Origin: Candidatus Gemmiger faecigallinarum
GTDB lineage: Bacteria > Bacillota > Clostridia > Oscillospirales > Ruminococcaceae
Reading direction: 5' to 3'
Length of the DNA: 64,000 nt
Assembly: GCA_019120395.1 (NCBI GenBank)
Contig: DWVD01000113.1
Span: forward strand, 62,001-126,000
In this document: one piece after another, positions 1 through 9,001 of the stretch
Layout: every line of letters begins with the position of its first letter
Position numbering within the stretch: the stretch's first letter is position 1
Made by a program: the position numbers and the translations under genes
The notes under the pieces: generated by a model
Told to the model about the DNA's origin: nothing
The model's database searches: none
Seen by the model: the letters and a program-made list of their open reading frames with translations, nothing else

Positions 1-366
1 CAGCTGATCCTGCGCCGCGCCTACCGGGCCGAACTGCAAAAGGGTGCGCAGTCCGCTCTGCAGCTGGGCGGCTGCCGGGTGGACCTGGACGCCGCGTCGG
101 TGCGGCGTCCCGACGGCAGCGCCGCCGCCCTGACCGCCACCGAGCGCACCCTGCTGCAAAAGCTGGCCGAAAACCGCGGCCGCATCGTCACCTTTGACGC
201 GCTGTGCGAGGCGGTCTGGGGGGACGGCTACTATGGCTACGAGAACAGCCTGAACGTGCACATCCGCCACCTGCGGGAAAAGATCGAGGCGGACCCCTCC
301 CACCCGGTTTACCTGCTCACGGTGCGGGGGCTGGGCTACAAGCTGGCAGGGGAGGGCGCGCAATGA
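1..366 (+). CDS. OmpR/PhoB-family response regulator, C-terminal part (truncated by window edge)
   Basis: Only the end of the protein is in the window; reading starts mid-gene at base 1. What remains is a winged-helix DNA-binding domain: a short beta-strand lead-in, the LTATERTLLQKLAENRGRIV stretch, a recognition-helix region around NSLNVHIRHLREKIE and the terminal hairpin VRGLGYKL that closes OmpR-type domains. The receiver domain with the phospho-Asp lies upstream and cannot be seen. The stop codon overlaps the start of the histidine kinase gene by four bases (ATGA), so the two are translationally coupled and form one two-component system. Its target genes are unknown. Confidence 0.9.
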   Translation, partial: QLILRRAYRAELQKGAQSALQLGGCRVDLDAASVRRPDGSAAALTATERTLLQKLAENRGRIVTFDALCEAVWGDGYYGYENSLNVHIRHLREKIEADPSHPVYLLTVRGLGYKLAGEGAQ

Positions 367-1784
367 AAACGCTGACCCGCATGATCTGGCGCTACATCGT
401 GTCGGCGGCGCTGATCGTCATTCTGGTGCTGGCGGTGAACCTTGTGCTGTTCGGCACGCTGGCGCTGCGCTACTCGCAAAGATCCCCCGACCGCAGCGAT
501 ATTGTGGAGCTGTCCGACCATTTCACCTTTGACGAGACCGGCGCGCCGGCGCTGGACGATGCGGGGCGGGAGCTGCTGCAGCGGTGGGAGTGGGCCATGC
601 TGCTGGACGCGGACGGAAACGTCATCTGGCAGTGGCGGCTGCCTGCGGAGCTGGATCGCCATTATACCGTGGGGGACGTGGCGGGCTTTAAGGGATGGTA
701 CCTGGACGATTACCCGGTGCGCTGCTGGCGCACCGGCAGCGGCCTGCTGGTGACCGCTACCCCCCGCGGCAGCGAGTGGAAAAGCGGGTACGTCATCGAC
801 CAGCAGCTGATGTACGGCGTTATCGGGAACCTGGGCTGGGTCCTGCTGGCAAACCTGGCGGTGGTGGTGCTGCTCTGCCTGCGGCTGGGCTGGCGGGGCA
901 GCCGGCAGCTGAAAACGGTGGCCGAGGGTGTGGAGCAGCTGGCCGAGGGCAAACCGGTCTGCCTGCCGGAGAAGGGCATGACCGCCGAGCTGGCCGGGCG
1001 GCTCAACCAGACCAGCCGCCGCCTGCAAAGCCAGAGCGAGCTGATCGCCCGGCGGGACGCCGCCCGCACCAACTGGATCGCCGGCGTTTCCCACGACATC
1101 CGCACGCCGCTGGCGCTGATCGCCGGCTATGCCGAGCAGCTTGCCGCCGACGATACCCTGGCCGTCCCCCAGCGCGAGAAGGCAAGCCGCATCCACAGCC
1201 AGAGCCTGCGCATCAAGACGCTGGTGGAGGACCTGAACCTGACCAGCAAGCTGCAGTACAACGCCCAGCCGCTGCGCCGCGCGCCCTGCCGCGCCGGGGC
1301 GCTGCTACGGGGCTGCGTGGCCGATTTCTGCAACAGTGGCACAGCCGGTCAATGCCAGGTAGAACTGGAACTGGGCGAGAGCGCCGACGCCGCGGTATTG
1401 GACTGCGACGCCGCGCTGCTGCGCCGCGCGCTGGAAAACCTGCTGAACAACGCCGCCCGCCACAACCCCGGCGGCTGCCGCGTCACCGTGCGGGCGGTGC
1501 TGAGCCCGCGGCCGGAAGGCCCGCTGCTGCTGTTGGACGTGGCCGATGACGGCCAGGGCTACCCGGAAGCCGTGCTGGAACTGCTGCGCCGCCCCGACGG
1601 CGCAGAGGACGCCGGCGGGAACGCGCCCCATATCCTGGGCCTGCATGTGGTGCAGCAGATCATCGCCGCCCACGGCGGCCGGGTGCGCTTTGCCCAAAAC
1701 ACGCCCCGCGGCGCCTGGGCGGGCATCGAGCTGCCGGCCCTGCCGCCGCAGGCCGGAAGCAAAACGCGCGGGACAGCCGATTGA
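363..1784 (+). CDS. Sensor histidine kinase
   Basis: Membrane sensor kinase of 473 residues, partner of the regulator that ends just before it. Two membrane helices (about residues 11-33 and 157-180) flank an extracytoplasmic segment of about 120 residues of unknown ligand. A HAMP-like linker follows, then the H box VSHDIRTPL with His244 as predicted phospho-acceptor. The ATP-binding domain has an N box (LENLLNNAARHN), a G1-type box (DDGQGYPEA) and a weak G2 box (ILGLHVVQQI, where most kinases read GLGL). The ATG lies inside the ATGA overlap with the regulator; reading further upstream would run over the regulator in another frame. The signal sensed cannot be told from sequence. Confidence 0.92.
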   Translation: MKTLTRMIWRYIVSAALIVILVLAVNLVLFGTLALRYSQRSPDRSDIVELSDHFTFDETGAPALDDAGRELLQRWEWAMLLDADGNVIWQWRLPAELDRHYTVGDVAGFKGWYLDDYPVRCWRTGSGLLVTATPRGSEWKSGYVIDQQLMYGVIGNLGWVLLANLAVVVLLCLRLGWRGSRQLKTVAEGVEQLAEGKPVCLPEKGMTAELAGRLNQTSRRLQSQSELIARRDAARTNWIAGVSHDIRTPLALIAGYAEQLAADDTLAVPQREKASRIHSQSLRIKTLVEDLNLTSKLQYNAQPLRRAPCRAGALLRGCVADFCNSGTAGQCQVELELGESADAAVLDCDAALLRRALENLLNNAARHNPGGCRVTVRAVLSPRPEGPLLLLDVADDGQGYPEAVLELLRRPDGAEDAGGNAPHILGLHVVQQIIAAHGGRVRFAQNTPRGAWAGIELPALPPQAGSKTRGTAD

Positions 1785-1792
1785 AACGCAGG

Positions 1793-1843
1793 CAGGCCGC
1801 CGCCCGGCAGGGAAGTTCCCCTGGCCGGGCGGCGGCCTGTTTT
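1793..1843 (+). terminator. Rho-independent terminator after the histidine kinase
   Basis: A 16-bp perfect GC-rich stem (CAGGCCGCCGCCCGGC and its complement) closes a loop of 15 bases and is followed by TTTT. It sits between two convergent genes and most likely ends the two-component operon. Confidence 0.75.
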
Positions 1844-1878
1844 GGCTGTGGAGAGGAAAAAAGCGGGCGGCCGCAGGG

Positions 1879-3291
1879 TCAGCCCTCGGCAGCGCTGGCG
1901 TCGGAGAACTCCAGACCGGCCTCGTACGCGGCGTTGGTGTGGCCGGGGAAGGGGTAGGTGCGGACCTCGTCGGCGGTCAAACTGGCCACGCCGTACCATT
2001 TGGCGCGTGCCAGCGCGATGGAATCCTCGCCGTTTTCGCGGATGTCGGGCAGGCCGTAGGCACCGCACCAGCACGTGTAAGGCTCTATGCCGTAAGTCAC
2101 AATGGCGTCGCCGCCGGTTTCGGCGGCTTCGGCCACGATCAGGCTTTCGCGGGTGCGGTACATCATCCAATAACTGGCAATGTCGTAGCTGGCGGCGCAC
2201 AGATCGAACACGCACACCACCGACAGGCAGGCGGCGGCTGCTGCGGTCAGCCTGCGCAGGCGCTCGCCGTCCAGCTGGACCAGGCAGGCGGCGCAGGCGG
2301 CGGTCAGCAGGCTGAACACGCCGTGGGTGGAACGGTCATAGTAAAACGGGCTGAGGATCATGGCAAAGTTTGCGCCCAGGCCGCCCAGCAGCAGGATCGC
2401 CGGCCAGGCCAGCGCTGCGCGGCCCGGCTTTTGCAGCCAAAGCAGCACAAACAGCGCGGCGAACACCAGCAAAAGGGGCAGGGCGTTGTCCCAAAGCATA
2501 TTCAGGCAATTGAAAAAGCGCACGGCATACTTGGTCAAAAAGGGAGAATTGTCCACAAAGTCGTCGGCGCGGTTGTAGTTGCCCGGCGCTGCGATCAAAA
2601 TGACAAAACCGGCCAGCGCCCCCGCCAGGCCGGAGACCATCCAGGCGGGGATTTTCTGGCGCTGCCACACAAGGAAGGCGACGCACAAAACCAGGCAGAC
2701 CAGCAGGCCGGCGCTGGTGTTCTCGCTCAGCCAGCCGGCAAACAGCCCGGCGACCGCCATGCCGGCGGCCATGCCGCGCCCGGCGGCAAAGGGCTTTTGC
2801 AGGTAGTACCGCCAAGGCAGCAAAAAGGCAAGGCAGCCCAGCGTCGCCCACAAGTAATTGCAGGCGCCGCACATCCACAGGTTGGTCTGGCCGAACGCGG
2901 GGCTGATCTCCCAAAGCGAGGCTTCGATCAGGAGAAAGACGGCCAGGTCGTACCTGCCCGAGCGCCGGCCCATGGCAAGGCGGTAGATGACCAGCCCCAG
3001 CGCCAGGTAGGCGGCCGCGTTGAGCACATTGAATACGGCTTTGGGCAGCATGGTAAAGCCCTGGGCAAATATTTTGACGATCACCCGTCCCGTCCATTCC
3101 ATATAATGGAAAGCCAGGCTCTGGAACAGCTGCGGCAGGCTTTCCAGCCGCAGGCCGGTGTCAAAGGCGTAGGCAAAGGTAAAGTCGTCCGCAATGTAGG
3201 GCGTCAAAAAATTGAACAGAAGCATCCCTGCAAAGATCGCTCCGGCCAGAAGCCGGAAAGCCAGACGGCGGCGTTTTGTGGCAATGGGCAT
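1879..3291 (-). CDS. Polytopic membrane protein, DUF6056-like
   Basis: Predicted integral membrane protein of 470 residues with about ten to twelve hydrophobic helices and little soluble domain. Near the N-terminus, after the first helix, is NFLTPYIADDFTFAYAF; a short acidic DD pair after helix one is characteristic of the DUF6056 group and of GT-C-type membrane glycosyltransferases, which I infer to be its class. The start is the ATG at 3291 because GGGAGGA lies nine bases upstream; a longer reading frame to 3336 lacks such a site. The neighbour upstream on the same strand is another large membrane protein with GT-C traits, so the pair may build or modify a cell-surface glycan. No substrate can be assigned. 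Confidence 0.75.
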   Translation of the reverse strand: MPIATKRRRLAFRLLAGAIFAGMLLFNFLTPYIADDFTFAYAFDTGLRLESLPQLFQSLAFHYMEWTGRVIVKIFAQGFTMLPKAVFNVLNAAAYLALGLVIYRLAMGRRSGRYDLAVFLLIEASLWEISPAFGQTNLWMCGACNYLWATLGCLAFLLPWRYYLQKPFAAGRGMAAGMAVAGLFAGWLSENTSAGLLVCLVLCVAFLVWQRQKIPAWMVSGLAGALAGFVILIAAPGNYNRADDFVDNSPFLTKYAVRFFNCLNMLWDNALPLLLVFAALFVLLWLQKPGRAALAWPAILLLGGLGANFAMILSPFYYDRSTHGVFSLLTAACAACLVQLDGERLRRLTAAAAACLSVVCVFDLCAASYDIASYWMMYRTRESLIVAEAAETGGDAIVTYGIEPYTCWCGAYGLPDIRENGEDSIALARAKWYGVASLTADEVRTYPFPGHTNAAYEAGLEFSDASAAEG

Positions 3292-3396
3292 GTGGGAAAA
3301 TCCTCCCGTTTTTGGTATGCGGGCCGCCCGCGACAAGGGATGGCCCCGAAAAAATTGTAAACGAAACAGGCTGCAAAATCAAGCGCGGCGGACGGC

Positions 3397-5295
3397 TCAG
3401 CCCACCTGGTACACACGGCAGCTGCCGTTCTGGTAGCAGAGGGAAGCGTTTGCGGCGTACCAGGCTTCGTCGGCGTCGTACTGTGCGGCGACGTTGGCGT
3501 CGAATACCACGTAATCAACGCCCCAGGCGTCCAGAGAGGCCTGGTCCGGCGTTTCGTACAGCTGCTGTACCGCGTTGCGCTCGCTGGTATAGTCGACGCC
3601 GTGATAATAAAGGTAAATGTCCGAGCCGCACACCACCTGACGCCCCGCCAGGCTTGCCACCGGCAAAAGATGGCTGCGGGAGGTCAAAAACAGCGCGTCC
3701 GGGGCGGTCTCGGCCTCGGCAAAGGCGGCCAGGGCAACGTCGTCGGCCGTCCACTGCACATAGTCGCTGACCAGCTCCCGGCCGACGGTCAGGATGCTGC
3801 CCGCCGTCGCCAGCAGGCAGACGGCCGCGCCTGCAAGGATGCGCAGCGCGGGACGGCGCAGTTTGGCCAGCAGGTCCCACGAAAAACCGGCGACCAGCAC
3901 GCAACCCAGCAGATGCCAGAAAAACAGCAGCTTGTTGTTGTCGTAAAGATTGGGCTGGAACACCACAAATTCGGAAAGCAGCAGCAGCGCCAGCCCGCCA
4001 CCGTAAAACCAGCGCTGGCGTTTCCCGGCATGGAGGAAGGCGGGGATCAGCAGCAGGTAAACCACGCCGATGTTTTTGATATAGAACCAGAAATAGGGGT
4101 CTGTCAGCGTGCCGTCCGGGTTGTTGGCCCAATTGAAATGCAGGCGGAGCATATTTTCGCCGCCCACCGCCTGCGACAGCACGCTGCCCAGGCTTTCCGG
4201 CAGCCAGACGGCGCCGCACAGGACGGCCAGCCCCAGCCAGGGCAGCAGCACCCGGGCGGTGCGCGGGCGGCAGCACAGCGTATAGACGCCGCAGACCAGG
4301 CACAGGACCACCAGCGCCAGCGCCGAGTGGGTCTGCATCAGGGGCAGCGGCAGCACCAGAAGCGCCAGCGGCAGCCAGAGCCGGCGCTGGCCTTCCATGG
4401 CAAAGCGCCACAGCAGGTACAGCGCGGCGAACAGGACGCACCAGCCAAACAGCGTGGCGCGCTGCGGGATCAGCAGATCGACGATGGGGTTGACCCACAG
4501 GATATTTTGGGCGGTGTAGTTGGTGGGGGTGGTGTAATAGCCGGTAAAGATGGAGGCAAAACTTTCAGGGCTGCCCAGAAAATAGGCAAAGCCGAACCCG
4601 CTGCCCATAAAAAACAGCCAGAACGCCAGGCTGGCTTTGCCGGCGGAACCCAGCATCCGGCGCGCAAGCTGCCAGCCCATGCCGTACACCGCCGCAAAGG
4701 CAGGCAGCTCTGGCAGCAGGTAGGCGGCGCGCAGATCGGCGCCCAGCAAAAGGAACACGCTGGAGACGGTTTCGCACAGATAGGGATAATTCAACGGCTG
4801 CCGCCCAGCCAGAAGCGGCTCTATGGGCGGAAATATGCCGGTGACCGCGATCCCCTTGATATAAGCCAGATGCATGGCAAGGTCGCCGTAGCAGCTTTGG
4901 CCGGTGTGCAGCGCGCCGTCTTGGGGGCGCAGGATATGGGTGTACAGCAGCACGCAGGTCAGCGCAAGAAGGGGGAGGACGCAGGCGGCCATGGCGGGGG
5001 CGTCGGCCCGGCGGCCGGGGCTGCGGCCGGCCGGGACCTTCCGCCGCCGGTGGGGAAGCAGGCAGAGCGCCAGGACAAGCAGGGCGGCCGCCCCGCCGGC
5101 CGCCAGCACCGCGGGCAGCGTAAAATCAAAAAACAGCGCAAACAGCGCCGGAAACGCCGCCAAAAGCGAGACGCCCGCGGCGCAGCCCAGCGGCAGGCAC
5201 AGCGCGGGGCCTTCGGCAGGGAACACCCGGCGCGCCGTCAGGATGCCGGCCGCAAGAAACAGGCCCAGATATATGACAGAAAACAAAAGACCCAT
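3397..5295 (-). CDS. Large polytopic membrane protein, GT-C glycosyltransferase-like
   Basis: 632 residues, with a short hydrophobic N-terminus (three helices in the first 85 residues) and about a dozen helices overall. After the early helices comes a non-membrane stretch containing CYGDLAMHLAYIKGIA and then LNYPYLCETVSS; a GD..H pattern in the first large loop followed by a conserved NYP-type motif is typical of GT-C-fold transferases acting on lipid-linked sugars. The last 130 residues look soluble and extracytoplasmic. The ATG at 5295 follows an AAAGAGG-type site. It lies 105 bases upstream of the DUF6056-like gene and probably shares its transcript. Family membership is inferred from topology and these short motifs; a lipid-linked sugar transferase role is a hypothesis. 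Confidence 0.7.
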   Translation of the reverse strand: MGLLFSVIYLGLFLAAGILTARRVFPAEGPALCLPLGCAAGVSLLAAFPALFALFFDFTLPAVLAAGGAAALLVLALCLLPHRRRKVPAGRSPGRRADAPAMAACVLPLLALTCVLLYTHILRPQDGALHTGQSCYGDLAMHLAYIKGIAVTGIFPPIEPLLAGRQPLNYPYLCETVSSVFLLLGADLRAAYLLPELPAFAAVYGMGWQLARRMLGSAGKASLAFWLFFMGSGFGFAYFLGSPESFASIFTGYYTTPTNYTAQNILWVNPIVDLLIPQRATLFGWCVLFAALYLLWRFAMEGQRRLWLPLALLVLPLPLMQTHSALALVVLCLVCGVYTLCCRPRTARVLLPWLGLAVLCGAVWLPESLGSVLSQAVGGENMLRLHFNWANNPDGTLTDPYFWFYIKNIGVVYLLLIPAFLHAGKRQRWFYGGGLALLLLSEFVVFQPNLYDNNKLLFFWHLLGCVLVAGFSWDLLAKLRRPALRILAGAAVCLLATAGSILTVGRELVSDYVQWTADDVALAAFAEAETAPDALFLTSRSHLLPVASLAGRQVVCGSDIYLYYHGVDYTSERNAVQQLYETPDQASLDAWGVDYVVFDANVAAQYDADEAWYAANASLCYQNGSCRVYQVG

Positions 5296-5343
5296 GAAAA
5301 AACCTCTTTGCTGGACAGGATGCCGGCAGGCCGGCGCGGACGA

Positions 5344-6258
5344 TCATACGCCTTCCAGGTTGAACGGCGGCGTGTATTCTTCCCGCGCGCTGCTTTTCTG
5401 CTGCATGTAGCCTTCGGTCAGGCCGGCGTCCACCGCCGCGTCCACGACCTTGCGGTATTCGTAGCTGGTGACCCTGCGCCCCAGACCGTGGTCCGCCGCA
5501 TGGTAAAAGGGCGTGAACTGGGACATCAGGCTGGTAAGGAAAGCAACGCCCGTTTCGCTGCGCAGGGCGGCCAGCTGCCGCACCACGGCCAGCGAGTCGT
5601 CCGCGTGGCCGGGCAGCACCAGGTGCCGCAAAATCACCCCGCGCTGCAGGTAACCGTCCCCGTCAAAGCGGGGCGGACCGGTCTGCACCAGCATCTGGCG
5701 CACGGCAGGCAGCGCGGCGTCGCAGTAATCCGGCGCGTCGGAAAGCGCCGCGGCCAGCCCGGCCGAGGCGTACTTCAAGTCGGCCAGCCAGACGTCCACC
5801 ACGCCCTGCAGGGCGCGTACCGTCTCGGCGCGCTCGTAGCCGCCGGTGTTGTACACCACCGGGATGGACAGCCCCCGCGCCCGGGCGCCGCGCAAGGCGG
5901 GCAGCACCCATGGCAGCCATTGGGTCGCGGTGACCAGGTTCAAATTCCGGGCGCCTTTGGCCTGCAGCTCCAAAAAGATCTCTTCCAGCCGCGCCGCGTC
6001 GATGGCCTTGCCAAGCCCCTGCTGGCTGATGGCATAATTTTGGCAGTAGCAGCATCCCAGCGGGCACCCGGTAAAAAACACGGTCCCGCTGCCGGTATCC
6101 GCGTCGGGTGGGCCGCTCAGGCAGGGCTCCTCCCAGTGGTGCAGCGCGGCGCGGGCAACCAAAAGCGTGCCGCCTGCGCCGCAGCGGCCGGTCTCGCCGG
6201 CGGCACGGTTGGCGCCGCACTGGCGCGGGCAAAGTCGGCATCGGGTGGGCAGCTGCAT
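5344..6258 (-). CDS. PflX-like radical SAM protein (pyruvate formate-lyase activase homologue)
   Basis: Radical SAM enzyme of 304 residues. The N-terminus carries two Cys pairs (CRLCPRQC, then GRCGAG) typical of the COG1313/PflX group, followed by the cluster-binding motif CPLGCCYC (Cx3Cx2C) for the 4Fe-4S cluster and SAM. Downstream NTGGYE and LPGH motifs fit the same group. Its substrate is unknown; it resembles activases of glycyl-radical enzymes but lacks a neighbouring glycyl-radical enzyme here. The start at 6258 is preceded by AAAGGAT at normal distance. A longer frame to 6420 would run through the divergent promoter region and is not supported. Confidence 0.85.
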   Translation of the reverse strand: MQLPTRCRLCPRQCGANRAAGETGRCGAGGTLLVARAALHHWEEPCLSGPPDADTGSGTVFFTGCPLGCCYCQNYAISQQGLGKAIDAARLEEIFLELQAKGARNLNLVTATQWLPWVLPALRGARARGLSIPVVYNTGGYERAETVRALQGVVDVWLADLKYASAGLAAALSDAPDYCDAALPAVRQMLVQTGPPRFDGDGYLQRGVILRHLVLPGHADDSLAVVRQLAALRSETGVAFLTSLMSQFTPFYHAADHGLGRRVTSYEYRKVVDAAVDAGLTEGYMQQKSSAREEYTPPFNLEGV

Positions 6259-6334
6259 GGTATGGCATCCTTTCCGGCGGCGGGAAGAAAACGTGAAACT
6301 TCTGGATCCCGCACGAGAATCTTTGTACCAGTTT

Positions 6335-6362
6335 ACCACAAACCGGCAAAATGTGGTATACT
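6335..6362 (+). promoter_or_regulatory. Promoter region of deoD with an ACCACA/TGTGGT inverted repeat
   Basis: A good -10 (TATACT, 6357-6362) lies 84 bases before deoD. The -35 side is weak (TTTACC at 6332). An inverted repeat ACCACA (6335-6340) and TGTGGT (6352-6357) spans the space between -35 and -10 and could be an operator for this nucleoside locus. On the other strand TTGCCG and TACAAA could form a divergent promoter for the radical SAM gene. Confidence 0.5.
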
Positions 6363-6446
6363 GAATACAAAACCCGGCGCCCCGCCGCGGCTGCAACGCC
6401 GGGCGGGGCGGGAATACCAAGGACTAGAGAAAAGGAGAGGATCTGT

Positions 6447-7166
6447 ATGTCTACCCCTCATAACCGCGCCGAAAAAGGCGATTTTGCCCCCACCGTCCTG
6501 ATGCCCGGCGACCCGCTGCGCGCCAAATTCATTGCCGACACCTTTTTGGAAAACCCGCGCCTGGTCACCGACGTGCGCGGCATGCTGGGCTATACCGGCG
6601 CCTACCAGGGCCGCCCCGTCAGCGTGATGGGCAGCGGCATGGGCATGCCTTCCATCGGGATCTATTCCTACGAGCTGTACAGCCAGTACGGCGTCGAGAA
6701 CATCATCCGCATCGGCTCGGCCGGCTCCTACACCGACAAGGCCAAACTGTTCGACGTGGTGCTGGCCACCGGCGCTTACTCAGAGAGCAGCTTTGCTCTG
6801 ACCCAGTCCGGCGACGACGCCGACCTGCAGCTGCCTTCCGCCGAGCTGAACGACGCGCTGCGCGCCAGCGCCGCCGCGCAGGGGATCCCCCTGATCGAAG
6901 GCAACATCCATTCCAGCGACGTGTTCTACCGCCAGCCTTCCGACGCAAAGCCCACCTACTGGGAGCGGCTGCGCGACGAGAAAGGCTGTCTGGCGGTGGA
7001 GATGGAGAGCTTTGCGCTGTTCCACAACGCCAAGGTCCTGGGCAAGCGCGCCGCCTGCCTGCTGACCATCTCGGACAGCTTTGTCTCGCCGGAGATCACC
7101 ACGCCGGAGCAGCGCCAGACCAGCTTTACCGCCATGATGAAAGTCGCCCTGGGGGTGCAGCTGTGA
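6447..7166 (+). CDS. deoD: Purine-nucleoside phosphorylase, DeoD type
   Basis: Cytoplasmic enzyme that splits purine nucleosides with phosphate into base and (deoxy)ribose 1-phosphate. 239 residues, the usual length of the hexameric bacterial class. Family marks are PGDPLRAKFIA near the N-terminus (phosphate-binding Arg), GSGMGMPSIGIYSYEL, the RIGSAGSY segment and VEMESFALF near the C-terminus, where the ME residues contact ribose. The ISDS stretch with its Asp corresponds to the base-activating region. The ATG at 6447 follows AAAAGGAGAGG; the frame is open upstream to 6351 but without a site. The gene overlaps cdd by one base, so both salvage enzymes are made from one transcript, next to two nucleoside-type binding lipoproteins. 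Confidence 0.96.
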   Translation: MSTPHNRAEKGDFAPTVLMPGDPLRAKFIADTFLENPRLVTDVRGMLGYTGAYQGRPVSVMGSGMGMPSIGIYSYELYSQYGVENIIRIGSAGSYTDKAKLFDVVLATGAYSESSFALTQSGDDADLQLPSAELNDALRASAAAQGIPLIEGNIHSSDVFYRQPSDAKPTYWERLRDEKGCLAVEMESFALFHNAKVLGKRAACLLTISDSFVSPEITTPEQRQTSFTAMMKVALGVQL

Positions 7167-7579
7167 TGACCGACCGCGAGCTGATCCGCGCCGCCTTTGC
7201 GGTGCGGGAGCGGGCCTACACGCCCTATTCCCATTTTAAGGTGGGGGCGGCGCTGCTGAGCAAAAGCGGCCGGGTGTTTGCCGGCTGCAACATCGAGAAC
7301 GCCGCTTTCTCGCCCACCATCTGCGCCGAGCGGGCCGCCCTGGCGGCTGCGGTCAGCGCGGGGGAGCGGGAGTTTGACGCCATTGCCATCGTGGGCAGCA
7401 TGGAGGGCAGGGTCAACACGCTGCCCACCAGCCCCTGCGGCGTCTGCCGGCAGGCGCTGTTTGAGTTTGGCGGCCCGGAGCTGCGGGTCATCCTGGCCCG
7501 CAGTGAGGAGGACTACCAGTGCCTTGCGCTGGGCGACTTGCTGCCGCTTGGCTTTGGGCCGGCAAACCTGGCGCGCTGA
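7166..7579 (+). CDS. cdd: Cytidine deaminase
   Basis: Deaminates cytidine and deoxycytidine to uridine forms in pyrimidine salvage. About 137 residues, the length of the homotetrameric class. The zinc site is complete: CAE (with the catalytic Glu) at about residue 53 and PCGVC about 36 residues later supply three Cys ligands; the substrate-binding GCNIENAAFSPTICAERAAL is also present. The ATG at 7166 overlaps the deoD stop (TGATG); a GTG three bases earlier would also work. GGGGGTG lies eight bases before the ATG inside deoD. Confidence 0.96.
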   Translation: MTDRELIRAAFAVRERAYTPYSHFKVGAALLSKSGRVFAGCNIENAAFSPTICAERAALAAAVSAGEREFDAIAIVGSMEGRVNTLPTSPCGVCRQALFEFGGPELRVILARSEEDYQCLALGDLLPLGFGPANLAR

Positions 7580-7665
7580 CGGCGGTTGACAAGCCGCCGC
7601 GGATGCGTCATACTGAAAAGGCCGCGGCGCGGCAGCCAAAAACCGTTAAGGAGTACCACATTCTG

Positions 7666-8826
7666 ATGAGAAAACTCATATCTCTTGCATTGTGCGCCGG
7701 ACTGGCGGCCGGACTGTCCGCCTGCAGCGCCGAGGAAGGCGCGGAGCCGGAAACCTCGCTTGCCCTGCAGGACGACAGTAGCTATGTGCTGACGCCCGCC
7801 GAGGGCGCCGAGCCGCTGCCCGACGCAGGCGCGGTCATTGCGCTGGCGGTGAACGACGACGGCGTGGAGACCGGCGTCAACGCCATGCTGTGGCAGGGGG
7901 TGCAGGCCTTTTGCGAAAATTTCGGCTACACCGCGCAGCTGTATGAGGCCGAGGGCGACGACGCGCAGGCCAATCAGGACTCGCTGCGCCGGGCAGCCGA
8001 GAGCGGCGCGGAGTTGGTCGTCTGCGCCGGCGCGGACATGGAAGTGCCGCTGTTTGAACTGCAGAACAACTACCCCACGGTCAATTACCTGATGCTGGAC
8101 GGCGAGCCCCACAGCGACGACTATGCCAGCTACACAACGGCTTCCAACGTCCACTGCGTGCTGTTCAGCGAGGAACAGGCAGGTTATCTGGCCGGATACG
8201 CCGCGGTGGCGGACGGCTATACCAGCTTGGGGTTCCTGGGCGCGGACATGCAGCCGGGCATTGTGCGGTACGGCACCGGCTTCCTGCAGGGCGCGCAGGC
8301 CGCGGCGGAGCAGAACGGCATGGAAGTGACGCTGAAAATATGGTACAGCGGCCTGTATGACGCTTCCGACGAGATCACGGCCCGCATGGGCGGCTGGTAC
8401 GCCGAAGGGACGCAGGTGATCTTTGCCGTTGGCGGCACGCTGGCGCAAAGCTGCATCGACGCGGTGCAGGACAGCAGCGGCCGGGTGATCGCAGCCGACT
8501 GGGATCAGTCCGCGCTGGGCGGCCAGGTGCTGGGGTCCGCGGTCAAACGTTTTTCCACCGTGGTGCAAAACCAGCTGTATGGATTTTATGCCGACGGGGC
8601 CGGCTGGAACGAGGACCAGAGCGGGCAGACCGAGCGGGTCGGCGTTTCGGCCGGCGGCGTCGGGCTGGCCAGCGCCCAGTGGGGCTTTTTGGAGTTTGCG
8701 CCGGAGGAATACGACGATGTTTACAACCGCCTTGTAAGCGGCGCGCTGCGGGTGGAGAGGTATTCCGACCCGGACCCGGAAGGGCTGATCCAGGCGCCCA
8801 ACGTGACGGTCGACTATCAAAATTGA
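7666..8826 (+). CDS. BMP-family (PnrA-like) substrate-binding lipoprotein, first copy
   Basis: Predicted lipid-anchored binding protein of 386 residues. The signal peptide ends in a lipobox LSAC with Cys20. The body has the basic membrane protein / PnrA fold signature: a start of the ligand lobe at VIALAVNDDGVETGVNAMLWQGVQAFCE, EEQAGYLAGYAAVADGYTSLGFLGA, a GFLQGAQAAA helix and a late ADWDQSALGG segment. Members of this family bind purine nucleosides for ABC uptake; position directly after deoD and cdd supports that role. No permease or ATPase gene follows, so the transporter core must be elsewhere. It is a diverged paralogue of the next gene. Some usual ligand contacts look altered, so the exact ligand is open. 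Confidence 0.85.
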   Translation: MRKLISLALCAGLAAGLSACSAEEGAEPETSLALQDDSSYVLTPAEGAEPLPDAGAVIALAVNDDGVETGVNAMLWQGVQAFCENFGYTAQLYEAEGDDAQANQDSLRRAAESGAELVVCAGADMEVPLFELQNNYPTVNYLMLDGEPHSDDYASYTTASNVHCVLFSEEQAGYLAGYAAVADGYTSLGFLGADMQPGIVRYGTGFLQGAQAAAEQNGMEVTLKIWYSGLYDASDEITARMGGWYAEGTQVIFAVGGTLAQSCIDAVQDSSGRVIAADWDQSALGGQVLGSAVKRFSTVVQNQLYGFYADGAGWNEDQSGQTERVGVSAGGVGLASAQWGFLEFAPEEYDDVYNRLVSGALRVERYSDPDPEGLIQAPNVTVDYQN

Positions 8827-8914
8827 ACGGCGGCGCGTTAAAGGCGGAGACGGACGAACGCCGCCTGTCAAATCCCGGTAAAGAATTGTTATGGATTTGT
8901 AATGCCCGTTTTCA

Positions 8915-8943
8915 TTGCAAAGCGCGGCGGAATACGGTATACT
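8915..8943 (+). promoter_or_regulatory. Strong promoter for the second BMP lipoprotein gene
   Basis: TTGCAA (8915-8920) and TATACT (8938-8943) are separated by 17 bases, a near-consensus vegetative promoter 59 bases before the gene. It implies that the second paralogue is expressed independently of deoD-cdd. Confidence 0.75.
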
Positions 8944-9001
8944 GATTCGTGTACGGCGGGGCGGCGCGCCCCGTGTAACCTACATGCAAAGGAGAACAAA
9001 C

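Noticed and set aside
3601..6501. 966-codon plus-strand frame
   Set aside because: Antisense to the GT-C-like and PflX-like genes, extremely Gln/Gly/Arg-rich and without recognisable domains.
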